NCBI RefSeq assembly: GCF_023078275.1
Contig: NC_062991.1
Span: 1,178,001 to 1,242,000, forward strand
DNA: 64,000 nucleotides
Direction of reading: 5' to 3'
DNA from: Leguminivora glycinivorella
Lineage: Eukaryota; Arthropoda; Insecta; Lepidoptera; Tortricidae
This document shows positions 12,601-24,600 of the stretch, in pieces. The notes beneath the pieces are model-generated. The model was not told the DNA's origin. It saw only the letters and a list, made by a program, of their open reading frames with translations, and made no database searches. A program made the translations under genes and the position numbers. The stretch's first letter is position 1. Each line of letters starts with the position of its first letter.

Positions 12601-15600
12601 ACGACAGTGCTTGAAGTCTGTTACTGACACATTACTTCTGATAGACTTGAACTTTTCAATTACAAGTGCGGCAGTGTCTTCAGTATCTGAGCTGGAATCA
12701 CATCCCTTGATGCCATGGACCACCAACATTTTCCTGCGGGATCGCATCTCCATGTCATCGACTTGCTGGGCAACAAGCTGCACCTGCTTCTGTAGAGTCT
12801 CGAGTGCCGTCAAAATAAATGACCTAAACGCTGTGAAGTCAGACACCACCGCTACCGTTGATGATCCACTAGACTCTGCCTTGTCCAAATCTTCTTGCAG
12901 CTCTGCCATCTTGGCGTTAAAAGTTTGTGTCAGCTCTGCGATGGACTCCTTAATTATCCCAGTGAGTGCCATAGTGTGATTTGGAGGTTAGTTAACTTAG
13001 GTCCAGTGAATAAATAAATAATTGTCTAGGGAAATTTGAGAATTTGCTGGAGGGTGGCAGTTATTAATTTTGCATTAAGAATTTAATGCTTAAATTCCAA
13101 AATAAATTAAACAAATAATTATAAAAAATAAAAAACTTTTAGACAGATGTTACTGATATTCTTCACCTACCCTCTCAGAGTAAGTACCTTACTCTGAATC
13201 GCTAAAACTTAGGCAAATTAACGTCACGTAAACTGTCTTCATTTCGTACTTTTCTAATTAAGTCCAAAATTGTGGAGTACGTCATGGTACGTTTTTCAAT
13301 TGGTATACGATCTAATTCAAATGCAACCAATGTTTGTGCTTTAACCATTCTTCATAAAACTCCCTCCTAGGTACGGATAGTTCGATTTCTAAAAAAAAGT
13401 CAAAGACTCGCATCAGATCGCAGTTTCTATCATGCATCAAACGAAAGAACATTAAAAACTCTATCATTAAAAAAAAATCCAGCCCGGGGGCAAGGGGGGG
13501 CATCCTTTTCCTTGTCTATGAAACACGAAACTCATGCAAAAAAATTGGAATTTTTTACGTTAAAGTTGATTTTTATTGGCAAAGGAATATCCGTTTTTAA
13601 CAATTAATATTTTAAAATGTAGTCCATACCATTTACTTCACGATCCATGACTAGAAGTAGCACGATCTGATTGATAATTATTATAAAATATTGATAAGCG
13701 AAGAGCAGTAAAACGCACGATTTCACTATCGATGACAGTGTTTCGGTTCGCTTCGACATTATTTATTAATTTTATGAGGGTAGTAGGACAAAACTATTAC
13801 TGGAATCATTCCTTCTAGGATGTTGGCTATCGCTATAGCCACCACAGATAATGAAATAGCGTGACCCTTTTTGTCCACCTAGATCGGGGTTTCATCGCAC
13901 TGTGCATCGCGGTGTTAAGATTTTTCCCGATTTGGTTAGGCTCGCCGCTTGAGACTTGCTATGTATCGAATCTTAGTTACGGATATTATCTAATTATAGT
14001 CCCCTGCTTCCCTCGTGGAACTACGCACTATAATTAAAATAACGTCTGACAAACGTGCTTCCGCTCCAGTTCTCACTCTCACACTAACTGGTTGGGGAAC
14101 GCGTCAGCTTAGTCGTCCTTTGTAAGAAACGAAACGTAGTAGTAATATAAGACTTGCACATTTCGTATTGAGTTTCCCTTCTCTCCCCGCGCACCCCCGC
14201 TACAAACTGGCAGCCCAACGTTAGGCGTAGCGAACTCACGCGCACATTGCTGGAGGTGCCATCGGAATCTATGAAGGACGAACCGAAGCCAGAGGTGTCT
14301 ACACCGCCATCCAAGCCTTCAACTACCTCACCGGAGCGCAGACCTTCAGGACCTAGACTGGTAACCAAACCAGCACGAGCAGTACGGAAACCGAGGAAGC
14401 CCGCGAACATGGCAGTGTCACTGACGGAAGAACAGTTCGAACGTATGATGGCGGCCATGGCACCGAAGCCTGGGTCCCTGACGCGTTGCACGCTCACTTA
14501 TGACGGGACGAAGGAAACCGACGTCGTAGAGGCATTCTTGGCTGCCGTCAATACATACAAGCGTGCCGAGCGCATATCGGATCAGGACGCTCTCACGGGT
14601 CTCCCGCTCCTCCTTAAGGATGCCGCAGCGACTTGGTGGCAGGGAATGAAGGACAAGGTCGTCACCTGGGAAGATTTCCAAGAACGCTTGCGTAGGACCT
14701 TCGCACCCAAGAAACCAGCGTACCTCATATGCATGGAGATCACGAGCGTCAAACAAAAAGCCGATGAGACAACAGAGGCTTTTGTGTCCAAGAAACGCAT
14801 GCTGTTCTCACTGTTACCTCGTCCAGAATTCCTAGAGACCCAGCAGCTGGACCTCATTTACGGTCTCCTCACGCCCTACATCCAGGAAAAGGTCCCACGA
14901 ACGTCATTTACTACGTATGACAAGTTCCTGGAAGATGCCGTAGCCGCAGAGCGATTACGTGACACCTGGAAAACTGCCAACTCTACCTCTTGCGTCTCGA
15001 CAGCAGCAGTGCCTTCTTCCACATCGATGGCCTCACTACCAGAACCGGCACAAGCTCCTGAGACCTCACAGAGGAGAAACAAGCAGCGCTGTCGTTACTG
15101 CAAGCTGCCCGGCCATACCATAGACGAATGCCGCAAGAAGCAAAGGGCCGATGAGCAAGCCGCATCCGGAACGACTACATCCCACTCACCTGTCGCCGTC
15201 GTGCAGTCTTCAGCTCTGCCGAGTACCACTTCTGCCGTCGCCACGTTTCCTAAATTCACCTGTTACGGGTGTGGCGCTCCTGGTGTCGTTAGGAGCAACT
15301 GCCCCACGTGCCACAAGTCTAGGGGAGTGCCGCCGCCGTTGCTGGAACCAGTTTTGACGCACTTGGAGTTCAACTGGACGCACGAGAAAGGCCGCTGGTG
15401 TTCATCACAATAAAGGGTAAAACAGAAGGGGCACTAGTGGATACATGTGCCAAGTCTACCCTTGCATCTCCTGAGCTCTTTCACCATCTGCGTAAAACGG
15501 GATGCACTTTCAATTCAGGATACGCTATCATAACCTTGGGAGATGGGATTCCCCAGCGCCGACCCGTCCTGTCGACCGTCGCCGAAGTCGAGCTAGGTGG

Positions 15601-18600
15601 CCGGGTGATCCGAACCATGTTCCTGGCGATGCCGGAATCTCGACACCACCGCACCCTCTTAGGAGTAGGTTTCATACAGGATGGGCATATGGTTTTGGAT
15701 CTGCCACAGTTCACTTGGTGGTTCAAGGGGGACGAAACCAATCCGCAAGAACTATATAGCGAAGACTTCGCTAGCTTCAAATCTGCGGCTGTAAGCCACT
15801 CTGCTGGGATGACTACACCTGCGGAACCAGAAGCCAGCCGAACGACCCAAGTCAACCAGGCATATGGACCCTTATACAGGATTGACCTTGCGCCAGTCAA
15901 GCGCAAAACATACGACGAACGGAACGTCGTCGCATTCGACGGGCACCAACTGATAGAAGATGCCCTTTTCGAGGACGCGTGCCGCCAGATCGAAGAACAA
16001 CAGGTTACGCTGTCTCCTGACTCAGCGAACTTGTTCCCGGACTCCTCGATCTGCGAACTCGACATCTCCTCTGAAACACAAGTCCAAGCACTCATCGAAG
16101 CCATGGAGCACTTAACGCTCTCGTAGGCTCTTCCCCTGTAAAGCCCGGCCATGAATTCAACCACCCCAACTCAGACCATATTTCGGTTCTCTTCGCCGGG
16201 TCGTCTTCAGGAACCGAGGGGGAGTCTGTAACATCAACAAAGCATGCAGCGAACGCAGACCTACTATCGCCCAAAGCGCCGAGCGGCGACACCGGTTTAG
16301 TTACCAGAAAACCCGCTAGATGGCGCTGACCCCGGCCCATAGGATTCGTACATCGCGGTGTTAAGATTTTTCCCGATTTGGTTAGGCTCGCCGCTTGAGA
16401 CTTGCTATGTATCGAATCTTAGTTACGGATATTATCTAATTATAGTCCCCTGCTTCCCTCGTGGAACTACGCACTATAATTAAAATAACGTCTGACAAAC
16501 GTGCTTCCGCTCCAGTTCTCACTCTCACACTAACTGGTTGGGGAACGCGTCAGCTTAGTCGTCCTTTGTAAGAAACGAAACGTAGTAGTAATATAAGACT
16601 TGCACATTTCGTATTGAGTTTCCCTTCTCTCCCCGCGCACCCCCGCTACAAGTTTTATTTCGTCATTAAGGTTCTCTAGTATCTATATTTTCTAGGGATG
16701 TACCGACTAGTGATTTGGCCGACTAGGCCGACTACCGACTAGTCGGCGCTTGGGTGGCCGATTAGTCGGCCGACTAGTCGGCTAGTCGGCCAGAAAATAA
16801 TTGTCGACTAATTTCACCAGAATTTTGGGTTCTATCGCGCTTTTCATATTTTGTTCAGGCTTAAATGTCTATGATAATAGTTATACACATTTTCCACTTT
16901 TAACCGCCTTCCAAATCTCAAGGGAAGGGGTTCTCAATTTGTCTGTATTTTTTTTAAATGTTTGTTCCTCGATATCTCCGTCGTTACTGGACCGATTTTG
17001 AAATTTTTTTTTGATTGAATGTATATGCATACAGATTGATCCCATTTTTCTCAGAACCCAGTTCTGATGATGGGATCCTGGAGAAATCGAGGGAACTCCT
17101 CAAATCTGAAAGGCATACATATGGTGATTTTTGTGTTTTTAAAGGAACAACATGCATTTACGTACGGAACAGTGACATTTGGTGCAGTGGAACTCCTGAT
17201 GATGATCAGAATGGAACTCCTCAAATCTGAATGGCACACTTATAGTGACTTTGGTATTTTTATAAGAACAGCATGCACTTACGTCCAGAGCAGTGACATT
17301 TGGTGCAGTGGAACTGCTCATGATGGTCAGAACGGAACTCCTCAAATCTGAACGGCACACTTATAGTGACTTTGGTATATTTATAAGAACAGCATGCACT
17401 TACGTCCAGAACAGTGACATTTGGTGCAGTGGAACAGCTGGTGAAGAGTGAGCCGCCCCTGGTTAGAGTTCCGTTCTGATAATCATTCTCACCTGTAAGT
17501 ACTTCAGAATTATCCAAATTTCAAAATTGGTTCAGAAATGACGGAGATATCGAATAACAAACATTAAAAATATACAGACGAATTGATAACATAATCCAAC
17601 ATTTGAAAGTATTTATCACCAGAAGCCCAAAAGAAGGTGTTTTTTTTCTTAAAAATTATTTAGCTTAAAATAGATAGTGGTCCTGCCTATGAAACCGATA
17701 GTCTTAGGTAGGTCATTAATTACTGTGATGATTACAGATAACATTTGTTCTTTTGACTAACAAAGGCATACGTACATAATACGACCCATAAATCATCCGA
17801 TAATTTACTTTTGTACTATTTTCCTATCATTTATCAAGTGCCGACTAATCGGCCTTTTTTGCCGACTAGTCGCCGACTAATCGCCGACTACAAATGTGGC
17901 CGGATAGTCGGCTTTCCCGACTAGTCGGTACATCCCTAATATTTTCTTAATTATAACAATTATCCTGTATATATCTTATGAAAGTTGACTTATACATATT
18001 GCTAAATGTAGGTAACAATAGGCTCCCTTGATACTACAAAAACGAATGAGAAACTTGCATTTTATCCACAAGAGTGTGAAGTAATTTACAAATTTTAACT
18101 TGATGCCCGAACATGGCTGGCAAAGTTGACAATTTTGTTATGTATCATCAAATAATTTGATGTTTTAAAGTCAATATTTTCCTAATGTTGGTTTGGTGTG
18201 GTGAAAAATGGCGTGTTTCACTTGGTGGCAAACTTTGTTTAACCTTTGTGCCTTTGAACCTTTGCTTTGCAGCACTCAAGATTCCACAATTTGGAATCAT
18301 TCACTTGCTTGGGTATCAATATTGGCACACGCTGTTGAACAACAACTTTGCCCCCTTGTAAAACAAATAACTATGGTTATTGTGAATCATTTGGGCCATT
18401 TTTTTTTTTTCAAAGTTGTCCGCCGCACTTTTTTTATAACATGGGTATTTTTTACACGATTCATACTCAGAGTCGCGAGGTTTTTCGATCCTGATAGGAG
18501 AAAAAAAATGTCCCAAGATTTTCATACATTTTTCAGACCTTCCATTTCGTTACCGCCATACAAAATGTATGAAAAAATGGTCATGGAGTGCGAAAAAAAC

Positions 18601-21600
18601 CTTGGGACTATTTTTCTTCTATTAGGATTTAAAGAGCGATTCTGAGTGGAAATCACATAAAAATTTCCATATCAAAAAAAAAGTGGGGCGGACAAGTTTG
18701 AAAAAAAAAGGCCCATTTATTTCCTGTCCAATCATGATATTTAACAGCAGTTACCACTATTTTCACCATGCTTACACAAATAATTAAATATTATAGGAAA
18801 TTCTTACACAGATTGACAGAAATGACAGAATCCCATGGTAAGCTCAAGAGGGCTTGTAATGTGGGTACTCAGACAACGACATATACACCGTGTTTTTTTT
18901 TGTTTTCCGTTAAATTCGACACGTCGTTAGGTTCATTATCAGGAACCACCCTGTATATCACTTATATAGTTAAATTCGCAAAAAAAAATTCATCATTTTC
19001 ATACATAATAAATGAATTTATTACTGTGAGAGACCCTTTAGAATAACATTCAAGTTAGTGTCAAGTGATTGACGGCACATGTCAAAACAAATAACATTAG
19101 GAATTGGTAAATGCTGTGACACACAAGTTCAGCAATTATCTTTATTTTTTTAATAACTTAACCGCAAGAGTTAAGACGCTAGTTTCTTAGAGAAATTAAT
19201 TGTATTTGATGTAAAGAATCTTCCCTTAAAGTTATCGGAATTCAATAAAAACAGGGTGTATGTATAACATACAAATACTTACATACATAGAAAACATCCA
19301 TGACTCAGGACTCTCAGGAGCAAATATCTGTGCTCATCACACAAATAAATGCCCTTACTGGGATTCGAACCCAGGACCGTGGCTTAGCAGGCAGGGTCAC
19401 TACCAACTACACCAGACTAGTCATCAACACATAGGCACCAAAAGGTGCAAATAACATAAAAGTATGTCAGAAAATATTGTCAGAAGGGAAAATGCAATTA
19501 ATTTACTAGACTACCAATGATCAGCGCTGGAAGTCACCAGCAACACACTGAGATGAGGCCATTTCGTGGCACTTCATTATTTTCTGTCTTATTGTTATTA
19601 TGTGTATTTTGTCTTGCCTGTGTTTACGAATAAATGTTATTCTATTCTATTCAATGATGGGGAATTCCCCAAATAAGCCTAGTTATTGAATAAGCACCTG
19701 AGATTTTATTTTTATTATTGTTTTTTTATAGTCATAATTTTAATCTGAAAGTGGAAAATTGTAAACTAATATTATTAATTATTGACGGAAAATAACAATG
19801 TACGCGTCATGTAATACTTTCACAGCTTGATAATATTCTTTTATTTATTGTACATGTAAAGTTTTTAGTTTTAAGCTAGTTTTCTATAAGACAGTGCTAC
19901 GCCCTTGCAGGGTGACCATGTACCTAATTTATGTTATGTAACACCTCTTGTAGCCATGGTTTTGCATGAAATAAACGAAATGAAATATAACTATAAATTG
20001 AACTGTATGAAATTATGAAGGTAAAATACCTACAAGGATTTTGTTTTAGCATTTTCCTCAAAGAATTTTAATTTTCCCTAATGTCTGCAAGATCTTGTCA
20101 AAGACTGGCGAATATCTTACATACCTACAGGGGTTTTTTTAATCCTTTCCCAGGCTGTACCAATCATCATCATCAGTGATCGGTTTTTTGGATTCGACAT
20201 GGGGTGAACGACCTCAATCATTATGTTAGTATGGATATGCCCCGGGAATCCGGGCTTAATGTTGTTAGAAAATGCAAAAAAATATGTACAATGTCCACAA
20301 TGCCAAATGGTTTTATTGCTCAACCAAAAATATAAAGCGACAACATTAATATTATAAACTTAAACTAAAAATAGTACATAACGTACTTACTAACATGGGA
20401 TTTCATAACCACTATAAATCTCTCCAACAATTTAAAAATGTGAACTCTTTAGCTTTGATATTCTTACAATAAAATTTAGAAAAACAATTTAAATTTAATG
20501 TTCGGTTTGTATAAATATCATGAATATCATGATAGATGTAAGGTAATACTTTGTGGAGGTTCTAATATATTTTGCTTAATAGAGTGTAGAGATTAGGAAA
20601 AGAATAGAAGTTTTGTCTCAACTGGTTGCCATGTAAGAGTAAAAAGTTCCTTAGAGATAATTTCGTCGTATCAATATTAACTTTTCTACTTGATATCCCG
20701 CGACGGTGAATCCAAAAAACCGATCACTGATCATCATTCTTCGTACAATAACAGTGTTAAATTGTCTTAGAAAATTGGAATATTAAATAAAAGCATGCAT
20801 ACAAAATCAAAACATAATAAAAAACACTTATAACATTTATAACCACCAATCCATACTAATATGCGATGTTATCTGGTTACCTTACTGTCGATATCTCTTA
20901 AGGTGGTATTCCACCTAAGTTCCGTGCTGCACATTTGTTCGTGAACATTTTGTGGGCAACTCAGAGCGTGCGCGCACTGAGTTGCGCATCTGTTTCCACC
21001 GTCGAAGTTACCTGTAACTTTTGTCAACGTACAAGTGGAGTTCATTTGTACGCGAACATTTTCACCGTACAAATGTGTGCACAGTACAACTTCGCTGCGG
21101 CCGTTCAGTTTTTTCAAAAATTTGTAACTCCGTATAGACAGCTACAGTCTAAGAAAAAAATGTACCTCAGAACCATATAGGAAAAGGTATGGTGGCCTGG
21201 ATGGCGTTACACCTATGGGGGACGCTCAGCTAGATGGCGCTAATATTAATATTTGACATTTTAACACATATCAACCAAAGAATATGGGCCAAATTGCCAA
21301 AACAGAGCAGAGATTTAAAAGTTTAAGCCTAACAGATCATTATCAAAACAGTTTCCATGATTAAATTAGATTTTCTATTAGAAATTACAAGATATTTTAA
21401 CTTTAAAATAACACAAATTCACAAAAAGATCGTCGAATTATACAAAATAATAAAAATTACGAAACAACGTTAATAGTAATTACGAAGACGTTTTTTAAAT
21501 TATACTCGTTCCGCGTCTTACGACGTTTGTCGCCTTTGTGTAGGTAGTCCCTAAAATAGTTTTACTGAATCAATGTTTTCTTTTCCAGGCAAAAAGCGCA

Positions 21601-24600
21601 AGCGCAGCGCAGACTCCAAAGAGCTCTGCCTCTGGGGCGACAACGTCAAACCCGCCAAGCTCACCAAAATCTGGCCCGTCTTCGACTCCGGAGGGTACGG
21701 GGACGCTGCCATACTCACTCTCCACGTCCTCCAGAGATCCCCGCCGGTCCACAACCCGCTGCTCTTCACCAATGAATTCAACCTCTCCGCACTACCTGAC
21801 TTCAGCTTAAACTCCTCATGGAAGCAAACACAGCTGAACAAATCCTTCCCAAACGATGAAGTCACTCGAAGAGTCTTCGGATCTGTCTCAAGACAACTAA
21901 GAATCATCAACGCGCACTTTCATCAGTCCATGTTCAAATATAAATACCCTCGGGTCACCCAACAGAATGTCTTACTAGAAAACACAGTCCGAAGACCAGT
22001 GCATTACAGTCTAACTATGAAAGCTATCCGTTTCCAGCCTACTCCGAGGAGGGACCTACCGTGTTATGGGAACTTGGAGTTACCGTTTAAAGTAAAGCAG
22101 GAGAGTGGGGCGTCCCCGCAGATCTTTGTGACAAGCGGGAGAAGTGTTGGGGACAAGGTGGATGTTAAAGTGAAAGTGGAAGGGGATAGGGTTAAAGTGG
22201 AGAAGGAGAAGGAGAGAGATAAGGAGCGGGAGAGAGAAAGGGAAAGGTGAGTTCAAAGCTTAAGTTTTTTTTTTACACAGAATATACAAATACAAAAATA
22301 CAAAATTTCTTTATTGACGGTTGGAGCAAGCAAGATTTACATAACTGATTATACATTACAATATATTAGTTTAACAGTAGTCTTCACACGGTATGTCAAA
22401 CTTATGTAGGTAAAGTAATAAAATAAATATTAGGGAACACCTTACACAAATCAACCTAGCCCCAAAGTAAGCAAATTCTGTGAAATTGTTTTATGTCTCA
22501 GTGCAAGGTTTTTAGGCACTTTTTCTGAACTTTTATATTTAAACTTAGCTGTCCGCTATTTTTTCAACCTATTAAAAGCACTGTTCACTTCGCACAATGA
22601 AATTCCTCAGCATGGCGACTATATGTATGCTCTGAGATTATTACACTGTTATTTATTGATATCTCCCATATGGGGGGCGCGACCCTTGCTTTCGTAATCC
22701 GATGGCCGAGTGGTTTTACAGGCATCCGTCCGGTTAACGGAGTACGCTGGTTCGATTCCATCTCGGAACACTTGGAGGCCTTGGTCACTTTTTCTTTGTA
22801 TATGACATTTATTTATACATACATTTGTTTAATCTCCCATCCAGATCATCTCACTCATCCCGCCACTCGTCCTGCCACCACTGCCGCCGGCGAGCGAGGA
22901 TCAAACGCGCGTCCATCGGCGTCCAGTGCCGCCGCCCCGCGCCCTCCGCCACCGCTACCGCCACCGCCACCGCTTTCACCCCAGCTTTAGTCGACCCGAG
23001 GGATGAGAACCCTACTCTCAAAGGACTTAAGTATCACAGGTTAGTACATTCATCCTGTAGAACAGTTTTAGGTGGTAATTTTGGTTTGAAAAAACTGTAA
23101 AATGGCATGTGAGTCTATAAGCGTCCAAGCCGTCTCCGCTGCCGACACCGCTTTCACCCCAGCTTTAGTCGACCCGAGGGATGAGAACCCTACACTCAAA
23201 GCACTTAAGTATCACAGGTTAGTACATTCATCCTGTAGAACAGTTTTAGGTGGTAATTTTGGTTTGAAAAAACTGTAAAAAGGCATGTGAGTCTATAAGC
23301 GTCCAAGCCGTCTCCGCTGCCGACACCGCTTTCACCCCAGCTTTAGTCGACCCGAGGGATGAGAACCCTACTCTCAAAGGACTTAAGTATCACAGGTTAG
23401 TACATTCATCCTGTAGAACAGTTTTAGGTGGTAATTTTGGTTTGAAAAAACTGTAAAATGGCATGTGAGTCTATAGGCGTCCAAGCCGTCTCCGCAGCTT
23501 TAGTCGACCCGAGGGATGAGAACCCTACACTTAAGGGACTTCAGTATCACAGGTGAGTGAAATCATCTTGTAGTTTTTGGGTCGTAATTTGGTTAGAAAA
23601 ACTGAAAAAAGGCATTTTGGACTACAATACTAGGTGAGTGATATAGTGAGTCTATAAGCGTGCAGTGCCGCCGCCTCGCGCCCGCCTCCGCCACCGCCAC
23701 CGCTTTCACCCCAGCTTTAGTTGAGCCGAGGGATGAGAACCCTAAACTTAAAGGACTAAAATATCACAGGTGAGTCCTCAACCTAAGTGCGTTTTCATTT
23801 ACCGATTCCATACATTACAGGCGCCATCTTGGATTTTCCCCATTGAAATCCTTCCGACATCCGATATCGGATCGGATAATGTGAAAACGGACTAAGGGTC
23901 TCCCCAAACCTATCGACGCGAAATCTGCTCTAGCCGACCAAAAATCGCTCGTTAGGTATGAAGACGCTTCTTTATCCGTACGCATGATAATGGGCTATTT
24001 TTTTTTTTCAAAGTTGTCCACCCCACTTTTTTTGTAACATGGGTATTTTTTTACGCGATTAATACTCAGAATCGCAAGGTCTTTCGATCCTGATAGGAGA
24101 ATAAATTGTCCCAAGATTTCCATACATTTTTTCGAACCTTCCATTCCGTTACCGCCATACAAAATGTATGAAAAAATGGTAACGGAACGGAAAAAAAACT
24201 TTGGGACACTTTTTTTCTCCTATTAGAATTGAAAGAGCTCGCGATTCTGAGTGGAAACCACATAAAAATTTCCAAGTCCAAAAAAAAAATGGGGTGACAA
24301 CTTTGAAAAAAAATGGCTCTAATACTAAACAAGCTATTTTTGGGCGGCGAAAGCCAATTCCGCGTCAATATGTTTGGGGAGACCCTAAGACGTAACTTAG
24401 GATCCGTTGAACTAGTTTTATTTGTAAGTTGCTTCTGATATAATAACGAGTGATCAAATTAATTGAAGTAAGTTAACAACCTATTTTTTTTAGGCTAATG
24501 CGGGTAGACACGCATCCAAACGGCGGCGCTAGTGTCGTCTATCTGCATCAGAGGGACGTCGATATGTTGTCCGCAAGCCAGCAAGAATCACTCGCCAAAG

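Larger units (their letters stand above)
8333..13179 (-). mobile_element. Full-length CR1/Jockey-type LINE with two damaged ORFs
   Basis: ORF1 (12972-12197), an intergenic spacer, ORF2 (11773-8706) and a 3' UTR of about 370 bases ending in TTTGTATTGTATTGTATTG-type repeats with an AATAAAGAA motif (8332-8372). The 8-base direct repeat GTAAGTAC at 8325-8332 and 13180-13187 is a likely target duplication, which would make the copy about 4.85 kb and full length. A related RT fragment of the same group is at 57657-58236. Confidence 0.8.
8016..13904. mobile_element. Transib-like DNA transposon, non-autonomous, carrying a LINE
   Basis: The termini are 34-bp perfect inverted repeats (8016-8049 and 13871-13904) beginning CACAGTGCGATGAAACC. 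The flanking target duplication is CATCG at 8011-8015 and 13905-13909; removing the element plus one copy restores the LTR sequence seen at 16346-16356. A 5-bp duplication and a CAC..TG start match the Transib superfamily, whose transposase is the relative of RAG1. No transposase frame is left in the roughly 1 kb that is not LINE, so it is non-autonomous or internally deleted. Confidence 0.75.
7904..16650 (+). mobile_element. Non-autonomous LTR retrotransposon with gag and protease, 5' LTR split by a transposon
   Basis: The 3' LTR (16226-16650, TGTAACATC to CGCTACA) matches two separated pieces, 7904-8015 and 13905-14213, which together form the 5' LTR; the Transib-like element lies between them. 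The 5' LTR lacks about 16 bases after its first TGT. A primer-binding-like TGG follows the 5' LTR and a purine tract precedes the 3' LTR. The 2-kb interior codes for gag and protease only; there is no reverse transcriptase, RNase H or integrase. Family (Ty3/gypsy-like) is inferred. Confidence 0.8.

Noticed and set aside
12611..12979. 122-residue + strand frame
   Set aside because: Antisense shadow of LINE ORF1.
8016..13904. Large inversion with breakpoints inside the 5' LTR
   Set aside because: The inverted sequences at both borders are transposon termini flanked by the 5-bp duplication CATCG, so insertion explains the split LTR without an inversion.
17051..17517. Overlapping 60-95 residue frames on both strands as small genes
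   Set aside because: They are by-products of the 123-bp tandem repeat inside a hAT element.
22670..22990. 106-residue + strand frame with a proline-rich end
   Set aside because: It runs through a SINE and then exon 3 in the wrong frame.
23040..23769. CRISPR-like array
   Set aside because: The regular 178-base units are exon and intron sequence of the RSBN1-like gene, with no short repeats or unique spacers; the genome is eukaryotic.
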